A stretch of DNA of 45,966 nt from Prorocentrum cordatum. Its lineage: Eukaryota; Sar; Dinophyceae; Prorocentrales; Prorocentraceae. The position numbers and the translations under genes are program-made. Below are positions 1 through 9,694 of the stretch, piece after piece; the first letter of the stretch is position 1; each line of letters begins with the position of its first letter. Location of the stretch: the NCBI GenBank assembly GCA_963575745.1, contig CAUYUJ010021164.1:75001-120966 (forward strand). Direction: 5' to 3'. A model generated the notes under the pieces. It was not told where the DNA came from. It saw only the letters and a program-made list of their open reading frames with translations, and did not search any database.

Positions 1-126
1 TTGCACAACGTAAGTTGCACTGCATATGCTACACAACATTGATGGTACCACGCACATTGCTCAACATAAGCTGCACAGCATGGACGGCACCACATACTTT
101 GCACCGCACACATTGCATCACCTATA
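1..126 (+). repeat. 14-bp minisatellite, copy 1
   Basis: About nine consecutive 14-bp units fit the consensus TTGCACCACATAGA, with two to five changes per unit. Examples are TTGCACAACGTAAG, TTGCACTGCATATG and TTGCATCACCTATA. The same unit recurs at 13914-14128 and, on the other strand, near 22046-22092. No gene is visible here. Confidence 0.8.
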
Positions 127-236
127 TATGTATATGTATAGATATATATATATATATATACACATATATATATTTATATATACACATACATATATTACAT
201 ATATATACACATCTATACATATGTATATATCGGAGT
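120..236. repeat. TA/CATA microsatellite
   Basis: Alternating TA and CATA repeats follow directly on the 14-bp minisatellite. The short open frames across it (runs of Tyr/Ile) are artefacts of the repeat. Confidence 0.9.
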
Positions 237-239
237 AGG

Positions 240-1340
240 CCGGGGGAGGGCCCACAACTGCGACCTCTGGTTCGCATGACGGGCCGAAATGGCCTTGAGG
301 GCTCCAAGAGGGTTCAGAAGGGACCCTGGACCTCCCCAGAGGCTCCCAAGCTGGCCCCAGAGGCGCCCAAAGCGCCCCAGGTTGTCTGGAAGGTGGCTGA
401 AGAGCGCACTAAGATGGCTTCCGGACGGGCCACGAGCGCTCGAAGACAGCCCAAGATTGCTCCTAGACGGCCACAAAGGCACTCAAGACGGTCCAAGAGG
501 CCGCCGAGAAGGCCCTCCAAGGGCAAGCATCAAGCATTTCCTTTGGAAAAACGTATATTTCCTGGATAGTAGACATTGCAATCAGTCCTGCCAGCGGCCG
601 CGACGGCCCCAGAGTCTCCCAAAATGAGCCCCGGACGGCCCAGGCCCCCAAGAGGGCCCCCAAGCGGCCTGAAGAGAGCTTCCAGCAGCACAAGAGAGCT
701 CCAACATGGCCCAAGAGAGTCGGAGAGGGCTCACCGAGGGCCCCAAGACGGGCTCAGGTCCCCATGATGACGGGCGAAGAAGGACCCGGAAGGGCCGAAC
801 TGGGCTCCCATGAGGGTCCCAAAAAGTCCTGCCAGGACTCCCTGAAGACGGTCCAGGAGGCTGCTGAGAAGGCTCCCGGGTGCAAAAAACGAGCATTTCC
901 CCTCCTGGAAAAACGTACATTTCTATGATACTCGCTTCTTATGTTCCAGGCAGCCTCAAGAGAGCGTCGAGCAGCACAAGAGAGCTCCAAAGACAGCCCG
1001 AGAGAGTCCCCAGGGGGCCCGAGGGAGCCACCAGAGGATCCCTACATGGTCGGAGAGGGCTCCATGAGGGCCCCAAGACGGCTCAGCTACCCATGACATG
1101 CCAAGAGGGGCTTGGGACAGCCGAAGTGCGCTCCCAGACGGGCCACAACAGGCCCAGTAGGACCACCCCACGACTGTCCAAGAGGCCGCTGAGACGGCCC
1201 TCCAAGGGCGCAAAATCCCAGCATTGCCTTTCGGAAAAACGTATATTTCTAGGAGCTTCGCTTTTCAGTTCTACCAGCGGTCGCGACGGCCCAAGTGGTT
1301 ACCAAAATGGGCCCCACTTGGATCGTGGCCCTGGTTGCTA
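240..1340 (+). repeat. GC-rich dispersed repeat, about 340-bp unit, left copy
   Basis: Three degenerate tandem units can be followed by the landmark GGAAAAACGTATATTTC, seen near 545, 909 and 1231 (GTACATTTC in the middle one). Each unit carries many CCAAGAGGGCCCC-like and CAAGACGG-like sub-repeats. The part at 955-1145 (CCACCAGAGGATCCCTACAT and its surroundings) is clearly the same sequence as 13300-13500. Open frames on both strands are Pro/Arg-rich by-products and were not called as genes. Confidence 0.8.
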
Positions 1341-1682
1341 AGTACATAGCGAATTTATATATGCTTATATGTAAGCAATATGTAATGTATGAGTTATGTA
1401 GGAGTTACGTATATGTATGTATATGCGCCGTATGTACATACATGTTCTGGCTATGTGGATGGCGATGTTACTTATGTTGATTATCCAGCTTTGAAGTTAC
1501 TAATGAGCTTATCGCTAACATGCTTAAGCTTGTTGGGGTGGTTACGTATGCAGGTTAGCCGACTTAGGCTATCCAACTTAGTGAACTTAGTAAGTCAAGA
1601 TATATCCAGGATACAACCTGGTTATTTCCAGGATGCAAGCAGGATGGAAACACGATATGTAAGTTCACTTTGCTTTTCTCCC
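1341..1682. other. AT-rich segment, candidate left edge of a mobile element
   Basis: Composition drops sharply from GC-rich repeat to AT-rich DNA at about 1341. The 10-mer AGTACATAGC starts the segment and occurs inverted as GCTATGTACT at 13213-13222. Further in, TTAGGCTATCC (about 1563-1573) resembles, in inverse orientation, the doubled GGATAGCGGA units at 13064-13105. No gene is seen. The segment could instead be ordinary 5' flanking DNA of the gene that follows. Confidence 0.4.
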
Positions 1683-1704
1683 ACCGAAGCCGTTTCGGCT
1701 CGAC
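1683..1704 (+). other. spliced-leader relic upstream of the 1723 gene
   Basis: The 22 bases match the dinoflagellate spliced leader at about 17 positions (ACCGAAGCCGTTT then CGGCTCGAC). The relic lies 18 bases before the ATG. A genomic leader copy in a 5' UTR position is expected when a trans-spliced mRNA has been reverse-transcribed and reinserted. This is the most degenerate of the four relics in the cluster. Confidence 0.6.
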
Positions 1705-1722
1705 CCTCTTCTGTGCGAGGAT

Positions 1723-2463
1723 ATGGAGATTGATCCTGAGATCCGTCAGGTGCTAGATACACTTGTGCCTTCGATCAATGCAGTGATTTCAGACGCCACT
1801 CACGGTGAGAGAAAACAATGTAGGGCGATTGCAGATCAAGTATGTGACAAATTGCTTAGTAATGGTTTGGCGTATTGGCAAACGGTGTGTCACGAACATG
1901 TATGGGCTCACCCTCAAAATCGATGGACGACTGGAGTAGATGTGCCTCACTGCCATGCGTTGATCAAGAAAATAATGAGACAAGGGTTCTTGGACAGCGA
2001 AGTCAAACACCTTCGGTGCTTCGAGCGGGCCCCAGGTGCAACTGGTCTGCAGCAGCTTGAGTTCAATAAGAAATTACACGACAGGGCCGAGGGTTATCTC
2101 CCGCCAGCGCCGAAAAACCATGATATGAAGTTCCTCGCAGTGGCATGCAGCCACACTATGTACGGCCTCAAATGCATCAAGGCTGGTTGCAAAACCGACG
2201 TTGTGGATATAGCGCTGGACGGGCATATTTCAGAAGAGCGGATCGTTTCTATTTGTGAGAGTTATTCGGTTCCCTTGCAACGTGGAATAACATTTCTTGT
2301 GATCAAATGGGAGGTCGACTCAGCGATCCCAGCACTCGCGACGTTCCTTCAGATGTGTGGGAACGCAGGGCACGGTACGGAGAATGAGTTAACACAGGCG
2401 GCAACTCTGCTTCAAATCGATGGTATGGTTCGTGCGTCAATTCAGGCTGGGGTGGTGGCTTGA
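1723..2463 (+). CDS. Unknown three-exon gene, exon 1
   Basis: This open frame of 246 codons starts at an ATG 18 bases after a spliced-leader relic, which is why this start was chosen. The predicted protein is soluble and mixed alpha/beta in composition, with scattered Cys and His (for example VCHEHVWAHPQNRW and ACSHTMYGLKCIKAGC) but no zinc-finger spacing that I recognise. No signal peptide or membrane segment is visible. The frame stops at 2461-2463. A second frame of the same character opens at 2583, so the stop is probably inside an intron whose donor lies near 2450. I do not recognise the family. It is the first of four leader-tagged genes on this strand. Confidence 0.6.
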   Translation: MEIDPEIRQVLDTLVPSINAVISDATHGERKQCRAIADQVCDKLLSNGLAYWQTVCHEHVWAHPQNRWTTGVDVPHCHALIKKIMRQGFLDSEVKHLRCFERAPGATGLQQLEFNKKLHDRAEGYLPPAPKNHDMKFLAVACSHTMYGLKCIKAGCKTDVVDIALDGHISEERIVSICESYSVPLQRGITFLVIKWEVDSAIPALATFLQMCGNAGHGTENELTQAATLLQIDGMVRASIQAGVVA

Positions 2464-2610
2464 ACCCCGACCACTCCACGCGGCGATCGGGTTTCGGTGA
2501 ATACGCACATGTATAATTCTGCATACATATATATATATATACATGTGTGAAACTCGGTGGTCGGAGGGCCGCGCGCATCTGATGCTCGTGGAAGGGGCAT
2601 GGGTTCAAAG
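2464..2610 (+). other. Probable intron 1 with TA microsatellite
   Basis: This segment separates two coding-like frames and holds a CATATATATATATATACATG repeat. The downstream frame is open only from 2583. AG dinucleotides at 2609-2610 and nearby could serve as acceptors. The exact borders cannot be fixed, because dinoflagellate introns often use non-canonical donors. Confidence 0.4.
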
Positions 2611-3533
2611 CACCACCCAAGGATGGAAGTTCAGATGTTGATGTGGACAGCGTGGTGAACCTCATAGAATTCACCAGGCCAGCCTTGGAAGGCCAAGTTC
2701 GATCTATGACAATGTTCGTATGTAAACTCCGCGGTGAAGATGGAAACCACATACGCGACCTAGAGCTCTACTACAGCACCCTGAAAGTTCGGAGAGTTGT
2801 GTCGCACAAGCTGTTTGAGATGATAGCTGGTGTATCTTGGGTACAGGGTCAATCTTACCTAGTTGCGATGGTGAAGGCGTTGTGGGCAGCCCCAGAATCA
2901 TTCGTCAGAGACGGCTTCTCCCGCATGTCGAACTCAACTGATCTGTCAGCTGTGGTTGGCTCAAAAAAATCTGCGTGCACCACTGCTGTGAAGTGGTTTG
3001 ATGGCATTTGGAAGTGGTTCGAGACGCGCGCTCCATCTTTCACCCCAGCTCAGAGGGCGCGGCTTCTCGGCAATTTTGAAGTCAAGTGTATTATGATTAT
3101 TCATGGCAAATCCCCGAAGGGCAAGCAGGCCTGTACATTCGATAGCATCCAGCAGGAGTTCCTCACCGAGTGCTTCAAGCTTGGCAGCGATTTAAAGATG
3201 AAGGAGCTCCCGAACAAGTGGACGTACGTTGACGTCGCGACTGAGATCCAGCAAGCATCGAGCCAACCATCGGGCCTGGTTCACGTCTCCAGCGGCGCCG
3301 TCTCGTGTGACCAGCTCGCGCAGCTGGGTTTCGTGAAGGGCGCAGAAGTACAGCAACGAGGTGGTTCGCCAGATGTGTATGTCATTGATGAGGCTGTGGG
3401 TCATCACTTTGAATTGCGGAAGAAATCTGGCGCCCCTCCGATCAAGGTTTCACTTAAGGCACCTCAATCGGGGCTTCGAGTGCCAGCAGCCGCCATGCAG
3501 GACGAGTGGAAGACCACCGCTTCTTTTTCTTGT
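2583..3533 (+). CDS. Unknown three-exon gene, exon 2
   Basis: The frame is open from 2583. The coding-like stretch begins near 2613 (APPKDGSSDVDVDSVV) and carries on for about 300 residues. The protein has Trp-rich helices (AVKWFDGIWKWFETRAPSF), a KGKQACTFDSIQQEFL segment and a mostly polar C-terminal part ending near AAAMQDEWK. After that the composition becomes Cys/His-rich and microsatellite-like, so the frame from about 3534 to 3719 is probably intron. A GTATGTGTGTG donor-like site is at 3532. There is no ATG near the 5' end, which fits an internal exon. No family is recognised. It may continue from exon 1 and into the frame at 4308. Confidence 0.55.
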
Positions 3534-4304
3534 ATGTGTGTGCGTTGCGGCTGCATATGTGGCAACATGCACATGCACCACGAGCACTATGTATCCATCT
3601 GGCATCATACACGTAGCGTACATCATATCACACCAGAGCATGGCATGGCATTGCATAGAACCCAAGCTCCCGCCGCACACCTAGCAACGCACAACGCGAG
3701 ACACTTCACCACAACATAAGTACACGACGCTTGGCATATACCTTACAATTCCTTGCAACGCAGTGGCACGTATGTGAACATATGATGTGATCCCGTGGCA
3801 CGCTTACCTCCCAGCTCTGAGTTGCCGATGCTATCGCATGTGCGTAGGTATGCGAACAACGGCAATACTTGCACCCACACATATTATATATAAGCATACG
3901 CGTGCACCCGAAAGTGATACAGCCTCAAAATACAGACTTGTCCCCTAGAGCGTGCCACAAAAACACGCCGTTGGCGAGTGAGTGGGAAATCAAACGCACA
4001 ATGCGAGCCTGGTGTTAATGACTATGCGTATACTTTGCATGGGTTTGGGCTGGGCGCCCTCCCGTGCGCGCCGCTCCCAGGTGAATGAGGTGTTCAGGGA
4101 GTGCACGTACGACCCGACGCAAATGCTTTCTCCATTGGAGGGTGGGGGTTGTCATATTTGCATTGAAGCGTTCGCGTTGCAGTCGAATTGTGATTTCAAG
4201 TGCAGGTGTCGTGTGTCGTTGGATCTGCGGCGCCGAACACAGAGGTAGTTGTAGTCGCGTTGTTGTTACACATGGTCTGCATGTTTCTTCATCTACGGGG
4301 GTGA
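3534..4304 (+). other. Probable intron 2 or spacer
   Basis: This is repeat-like DNA rich in CACAAC, CATG and GCAC motifs, with only short frames. The 88-codon frame at 3982-4248 has no support beyond being open. A CAG acceptor at 4305-4307 leads into the next coding-like frame. Confidence 0.4.
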
Positions 4305-4307
4305 CAG

Positions 4308-4925
4308 GAGCACAAGGATTTTGCCGCAGACCTCATCAAGTCCAGGGTGAAGGCTGCGCTATATGATGCGTGGGGCATGTATTCCAATTCACAGCATGCG
4401 TATGTTCGCACAGTAGTTGGAACGAAGATGCAATCTACAGTGCGCGCTTCTCGACGGTGCGAGAAAGGCGAGCTAGTTCTGATCCCCCTCACGCCCAACA
4501 TCGGCATGGGGGGCGCAGTCCCCAGTTCAAGTGTGCTTCTGGACCTTACTGCTCCAGGTGCTTCAGGCAAGCATGTAAAGCTGTGGCTGAACCCTAAGAT
4601 TGATGTGGCAAGTGCGAGTGGCAACACGCCCCTCGTGTACACCCAGGCGCTATATGTGATCCCTTTTTGGTTTGTGGGTGTAGCCCCAGATAGTAAGATT
4701 GCCAACATGGCCAGGTGCGTGGTCCCGATCGTTGCCTCTGTCAGTTCGGACGGCGAGGGCAAAGTGACATCCTGCGCCAGTGCGGAGCACGCCGTCCGCG
4801 TTCCGATATTGTATAACACTAAGGCCGTGGATGAGAATGACCAGTTGTTTTGCTCCCCCGATCTTGAATCACTGAAGCGGGGTATGCAGTATCAGTGCGG
4901 CGATGCCAAGAGGCAGAAGCCTTGA
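4308..4925 (+). CDS. Unknown three-exon gene, exon 3 (C-terminus)
   Basis: The frame is open from 4305 to a TGA at 4923-4925 and follows a CAG acceptor. It encodes about 205 residues starting EHKDFAADLIKSRVKAALYD and ending in a basic tail (CGDAKRQKP). The middle is hydrophobic beta-like sequence (PLVYTQALYVIPFWFVGV), too short and too polar on its flanks to be a clear membrane anchor. An ATG occurs only at residue 19 of the coding-like sequence, so this reads better as a terminal exon than a separate gene. No spliced-leader relic lies before it, unlike the other starts in the cluster. Function unknown. Confidence 0.55.
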   Translation, partial: EHKDFAADLIKSRVKAALYDAWGMYSNSQHAYVRTVVGTKMQSTVRASRRCEKGELVLIPLTPNIGMGGAVPSSSVLLDLTAPGASGKHVKLWLNPKIDVASASGNTPLVYTQALYVIPFWFVGVAPDSKIANMARCVVPIVASVSSDGEGKVTSCASAEHAVRVPILYNTKAVDENDQLFCSPDLESLKRGMQYQCGDAKRQKP

Positions 4926-5944
4926 GACACGCGCCAGAACTAACCCTTTCTCTTTCACTCACTCTCCATCTGATTCACCACCAGGCATATTGTCCCAGAC
5001 TCCCATTCGGCACGATGTGTCTCGAGTCCAGCCCATGCCCTGTTCCACGCATGGTGCGAGTAGGTTTGGGCTGCGATGCCCAGTGAAGCCATTGCATATG
5101 TTCCGATCTTCGTTCAGGGGGGAGTATTGCGTTTATGCGCATCCTATACCTTACCCAAGGTTGGCAACACCCTGGCTACACTACGAACGAGAGTGCCCAT
5201 AGAAAGGGTATAAGTCAATGAAGTCCCATACGAAACCAAATACGCAGACGCTACAACACAATACAACACAACGCAATACCATTAGAAACACACACAACCA
5301 CGCATAGGGGTGACGGGGGGGGGGGGGGCGGACCCTCTGTCATGTTACCATGCATGCCAACACAATACAATGCAATGCAAGAGGGTATGGAGCAACGCAT
5401 TACAAATTCAACATCAAGTGCCACTGCATATATACATGGGCAAATGCAAATGCAACTGCAACTGCAACACGGAACGTTACGTTACACCGCAGAGCACAGC
5501 GCAACGCACACATGCCAGTGTAACGTTATATTATACAACACGCTTGGGCCCAGAACGATGCTGTCCGTGCTGCCCAAAGCATGGGTGCAAGTCCAATTCG
5601 TTGTGGCAACTTCCGATGAGGGTCGGGAGCGCTGCCGCGCCGCGCAGCCTAGTTTTCGCGCGGCGGCTTCTGCTGAGGGGGTGGGAGCGCTGCCGCGCCA
5701 CGCAGCCTGCAGGTCGACGTCGATGCTGGAGGGCCTGATGCGTATTCTGTTCTGATGGTAAAAAAAACAAACAATGGCCCGTTAGTCGGGAAACTAGCGA
5801 AGGGGAGTGTGATGGGTGGCAGCTATACACTCCCCTCGGGGGCCCCAAACCGCGATTTCGCTCGAGCCATCCTCACACAACTGAGGTTTGCTCAACAGCA
5901 TCTTGGGATCGCTCTTGGGAGTCCTCACGAGTGCCCAACATAGA
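4926..5944. other. Spacer without a recognisable gene
   Basis: It contains CAACACAATACAA-type short repeats (about 5250-5470) and a G-run at 5314-5327. A 27-bp motif around GGGAGCGCTGCCGCGCC is repeated 57 bp apart (5624 and 5681). The short frames at 5310-5755 follow these repeats and were not called. Confidence 0.5.
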
Positions 5945-6135
5945 CCAGCAATACGGCCCAATATGCGTCTCAAGCGGCCCTCAAGAGCGCTCCAAGACGG
6001 CCCAATACGGCCCCAAGACGCAACCGATCGTCTCCAATATGGCCCCAAGACGGCCCCAATATGGCCCCAATACTGCCCCAATATGGCCCCAACACGGCCC
6101 AATATGGCCCCAAGACGGCCCAATATGGCCCCAAA
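5945..6135 (+). repeat. Short tandem repeat, GGCCCCAATAT family
   Basis: Repeats of roughly 10-24 bp alternate AATATGGCCCC with CAAGACGGCCC. The second element also occurs in the dispersed repeat at 240-1340, so this is probably a fragment of the same family that was amplified locally. Confidence 0.7.
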
Positions 6136-6175
6136 CAATGGCATGGTCAAGCGATGCCAGCAGCCAACGTATCGC

Positions 6176-6199
6176 ACCGTAGCCATTTGGTTTGTCAAG
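6176..6199 (+). other. spliced-leader relic upstream of the 6247 gene
   Basis: The first 13 bases ACCGTAGCCATTT are identical to the dinoflagellate leader. The 3' half is altered (GG, then TTTG, then TCAAG). It lies 47 bases before the first ATG of the following open frame. Confidence 0.75.
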
Positions 6200-6246
6200 G
6201 TGTTTGAGGGCTCCCCTTCTTGTATCAGCCCTGGCTTTACACAGCC

Positions 6247-7023
6247 ATGGTGTCGATTGAGTTCGACTTCGTATGCATCAAATCCGAGAACATCAGCAAC
6301 GCTTGCAGCTGGAAGCCAGCCGTCATCCAGAAGGGTGGCTACAAGTTCGTCGTGGCTGATCTGACGGATTCGAAGTGCATGAAATTCCTGAACGGCAAAA
6401 CCGAGATGGTGCACCACCTCATCAAGGAGCGCAATATGAAGACCGACCGCATGATTGCCACGATGCTGAGTGAAGGTGATCCACTCAGCGGAAGTTGCGA
6501 CGACGATACGATCCCAGTAATCAAGAAGCCGAAGCGGGACATGATCGATGACATCCAGTGTTCCACGGTCTTCCAGGTCCGTTGCTCAGACGGGTCGACG
6601 CACAATGTTCGTGTCATGACTGCTGCAAGCAGGAATGCTAAGCTGGCAGTCGAAGTGAATGAAGAATCAATGGCGGCACTCCAGAAGGGCCCTCTGGAGC
6701 CGCTTGGCGTGGCGACCGTCGTCGCCTCGCAGCCCGACGTCACGTACATGCGCCACAATAACTACTGCACGACCTGGTACTTCGACTCAGTCAAGAAGGT
6801 GATGAGGCGCAAGAGCATGCAGGTTAAGCCAATGCATGGTCAGAGTCTGCAGGAAGCAGTTGGCGAAATTTCCCAGGTGCTCCAGAAGTATCATGACGAC
6901 AACCCTAGCCCAGTCGGCCTCGAGAAAGACATTACCAAGGACGATGCAGCCGAGGACGACACTGCCAAGGACGACTCAGCCACGCCCAGCCACCATGGCC
7001 ATGGGTCATCGAGCTCTGAATGA
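6247..7023 (+). CDS. Unknown single-exon protein, leader-tagged
   Basis: This gene of 258 codons starts at the first ATG after a spliced-leader relic; the frame is also open upstream to 6220. The N-terminal two thirds is well-mixed sequence (MVSIEFDFVCIKSENISNA, then a basic KKPKRDMIDDIQ patch near residue 95). The last 35 residues are Asp/Lys/Thr repeats (KDDAAEDDTAKDD) and a His/Ser tail. The acidic tail is low complexity and probably disordered. No membrane segment or signal peptide is seen. I do not recognise the family. The single exon plus leader relic fits a gene that passed through an mRNA intermediate. It lies between the three-exon gene and the 7694 gene on the same strand. Confidence 0.65.
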   Translation: MVSIEFDFVCIKSENISNACSWKPAVIQKGGYKFVVADLTDSKCMKFLNGKTEMVHHLIKERNMKTDRMIATMLSEGDPLSGSCDDDTIPVIKKPKRDMIDDIQCSTVFQVRCSDGSTHNVRVMTAASRNAKLAVEVNEESMAALQKGPLEPLGVATVVASQPDVTYMRHNNYCTTWYFDSVKKVMRRKSMQVKPMHGQSLQEAVGEISQVLQKYHDDNPSPVGLEKDITKDDAAEDDTAKDDSATPSHHGHGSSSSE

Positions 7024-7236
7024 GCAGTCACCCAGGTATGCATACACGATGCGCGATGTGCGCACGGGGCAGTGTTAACATACGCGTGTGGCCTAGACGG
7101 ATTGGCTCCAGATCGATGCTCGCGCGACGCAGGTTGCGAGTTTGTCTGAAAACAACAAAAAAAGACAATGCCCAGCACACGCATGAAGGCCCGATAAGAG
7201 GGGATGGCGTTCACACAGCCGTGATTCGTGCCGCAT
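7024..7236. other. Short spacer
   Basis: No gene or clear repeat is seen between the stop codon and the inverted-repeat element that follows. Confidence 0.5.
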
Positions 7237-7461
7237 TCACGAAAATCCAAAAGTGCTGAGTAGAAGTTTTGGAAATTTCCAAAAGTGCTGGTTAGAAGTT
7301 TTGGAAATTTCCAAAAGTGCTAGGTCGAAGGTTTGGGATTGCCATGATATTCAAACGAATCCAAAACATCTGTCTGGAACGTTTGGAAATTTCCAAAACT
7401 TCTAACCAGCACTTTTGGAAATTTCCAAAACTTCTACCTAGCACTTTTGGATTTTTGTGAA
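7237..7461. mobile_element. Fold-back (MITE-like) element
   Basis: The two arms of about 75-80 bp (7237-7315 and 7383-7461) are inverted repeats with only a few mismatches, around a loop of about 65 bp. Each arm is itself built from two copies of TTTTGGAAATTTCCAAAA, which is palindromic, joined by AGTGCT and AGAAG linkers. The ends read TTCAC and GTGAA. A CA dinucleotide flanks both sides, which is too short to count as a duplication. There is no coding capacity. The structure is that of a non-autonomous fold-back element or MITE. Confidence 0.8.
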
Positions 7462-7579
7462 CATAAGCCTCCTCATCCTGCTCCTCCCCCTCTTCCTCCG
7501 CATCCTCCTCTTCAAACCCACAGCCAGACCTAACAGACAGGCATTGCACAGCCGCGCACAGCCTCAATCAACCCAGCCC

Positions 7580-7602
7580 CCGTAGCCATTTTGTGGCTCA
7601 AG
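7580..7602 (+). other. spliced-leader relic upstream of the 7694 gene (best preserved)
   Basis: All 21 invariant leader bases are present in order, with one two-base insertion (GT) between CCGTAGCCATTTT and GGCTCAAG. It lies 91 bases before the ATG. This is the strongest single piece of evidence that the window is dinoflagellate. Confidence 0.9.
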
Positions 7603-7693
7603 CCGTCGCGTGCTCCACGCATTACCACAGCCACGCTGCGGTTGACGCCAGGTGTTGTGACTCAGTATCCCACCACTCCGCCCAGATACAGCA

Positions 7694-8990
7694 ATGGCAA
7701 CTGCGGCATCAGAGAGTCTCATCAGCATTATCAGGGCGCGCGTTGCATTCGTCAACAGCCAGATCAGCCTCGGCAACGGCCCGACTACCAGGGTGAGCTT
7801 GCTGCAGGCGCAGTCCCACGCGATCATCCAGTCCATCGGCGTGGCCAAGCTCACAATCGATGATTGCACTGCCGTCAGCGTTGAGCTCGCATCTGGCCCG
7901 TGGACTGCGGATCAGCAGAACACGTTTGCTGCAGCGATGGCGAACGTCGTCGCCGCTCTTGCTGTTGGTGGCCCTACCTCTGGTAAACGCGACAACCAGT
8001 GGTGTACTGGAATTGAGAACTACTTCACATCAGAGGACTGGGCTACATTTAGTTCGGACGACATCGTGATCAACGCCAAGGCCAACGCCATGGCACAGCG
8101 CCTCTTTGCAGTTGGTGTGACCTGCCCTGGCAATAAGCTGCTTTGCAGGGTGACGTCGCTCCTCGTTGCAGCGGCATTGCGTGGCACCGTCGTCACCCCG
8201 AGTGCCAAGAAGGAGATCGCCAAGCACATCCAGCGCAAGATCAAGCAGCTCGAGAAGGACCATGGTAAGCACACGCTGCGGTTCCCACACCAGACGGAGA
8301 TGCCGCCCGACCCTAGCAACCTCAGTGACGACCTGAAGCTCTTCGCATATGGCGCAAGCCATGCGGTTCCAGCGCCTGCTGACGTACTGGCGTGCGTGAC
8401 TGATATGGGATATCGCAAGACGCATTCTAGTCTCAAGATGGACGCCGCAGCAGGTGCGCAATACAGTGCACCGCCACAGCAGCCGATGCTTGCTCTCGCT
8501 GATGCCGCCCCTTCGCAGCTCGCGATACAGGACACCATCGCCAGGGAGATCGACAGGCGCCTGGGCCCACTGGCGACCACGCCAGGGACCGACTCACTTC
8601 TACGCCTTCATGACCTGAAGCCCAAGGCTGCTGCATCGCCATCGCCTGCCACACCAGGGTTGGCGCTCATGCCGCTGAAGAAAGTGGCCAGCCCTGATGC
8701 TGGGTACGCGCCCGACGTGGGCATTGACGTTGCCGCTGATGCACCAGCAGATGGCTCGCCAGCCTCGGAGGCGCCTGTCACCGTAGATGCTGTAGATATC
8801 GCCTCGGAGATCGAGGCGAAGATGAGGGCAGCTGCAAAAGCCAAGCTCCCACCTCACAGTCGTGACCGCTGTCTGCGGAGGCCTGCGCAGGCAAAGGCAG
8901 CCCCCCCCCCCCCCAAGGCAAAGGCCAAGGGAAAGGCGAAGGCAACAGCGAAGGCAGCCTCCGTCTCCAGCATCGGTGGGCAGGGGCCAT
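7694..8990 (+). CDS. Unknown two-exon protein with basic Ala/Lys linker, exon 1
   Basis: The ATG at 7694 is the first after the spliced-leader relic. The first 250 residues form a mixed, mainly helical domain (MATAASESLISIIRARVAFV at the start; a basic helix KKEIAKHIQRKIKQLEKDHG near residue 175). From about residue 270 the sequence is Ala/Pro/Asp-rich, and from about 370 it becomes a Lys/Ala linker (KAKAKGKAKATAKA near residue 415) resembling histone-H1-like tails, possibly for nucleic-acid binding (inference). The frame stays open to 9139, but beyond about 8990 it runs into GAG repeats, so the exon probably ends near there. It continues in the frame at 9495. Family unknown. Confidence 0.65.
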
Positions 8991-9494
8991 GGGTGGGCGC
9001 ATGCATCATGATGCAAGCACGGTTGTTACTGGTGACTCGGGCGGGCCCTCTTGGGGCTCGTGCCAGCTCCTCCTCCCCCTCCGCCCTCCAGGATGAGGAG
9101 CTCCTCCTCCTCCTGGAGGGCGGAGGAGGAGGAGGATGAGGACGAGGATGAGGAGGATGAGGATGACGAGGAGGCGGAGGCGGAGGAGGAGGATGAAGAA
9201 TAAGATGATGAGGAGGCTGGGGGAGGACGAGGGGGAAGACCTGTAGCAGAACCCTTCCGCTACAAAAGGCGCTCACTGGTGCTGCCGAGGGGGTGACATG
9301 TAGCGGAACACTTCCGCTACACAGGGGATGAGGAGGGGGAGGGGGGAGATGAGGAGGCATAGGATGATGATGATGCTGATGATGATGATGATGATGATGA
9401 CGAGGAGGAGGAGGAGGAGGAGGAGGAGGAGGAGGAGAGGGGTAATTTTCTGATCTGTATGCGCGTACGTGGCTACATGAGTGGGGAGGGGCAG
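8991..9494 (+). other. Probable intron with GAG/GAT repeats and two small hairpins
   Basis: The segment between two in-phase coding frames holds GAG and GAT microsatellites (9090-9200, 9360-9440). It also holds two 23-nt hairpins at 9242-9264 and 9299-9321 (TGTAGCGGAA, three-base loop, TTCCGCTACA). It ends in GGGGCAG, a good acceptor. The donor position is uncertain. Confidence 0.5.
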
Positions 9495-9694
9495 GTGGCA
9501 AGCGCAAGAGGACATTCTACGCTGAATTCCTGGACTCCACAGCGATCGGCGGCAGGTCTAAGAACGCATGGGCCTCCTGGGTCTACGGTCGCGCCAAGGC
9601 TGCTGCCCTTGCATCGGGGTTGAGTGACTTTGATTCGATTTGCGTTGCACGGGAAGGGTATCAGGCTGCTGGTAAACTCTGGGGCGAAAGCTAG
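9495..9694 (+). CDS. Unknown two-exon protein, exon 2 (C-terminus)
   Basis: A frame with no ATG follows the acceptor-like GGGGCAG and runs 65 codons to a TAG at 9692-9694. It reads GGKRKRTFYAEFLDSTAIGG at the start and ends in AAGKLWGES. It is in the same phase as exon 1, and its basic start continues the Lys-rich character there. Composition is well mixed (Trp, Tyr, Phe, no low complexity), unlike the repeats around it, so I call it a terminal exon. Function unknown. Confidence 0.55.
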
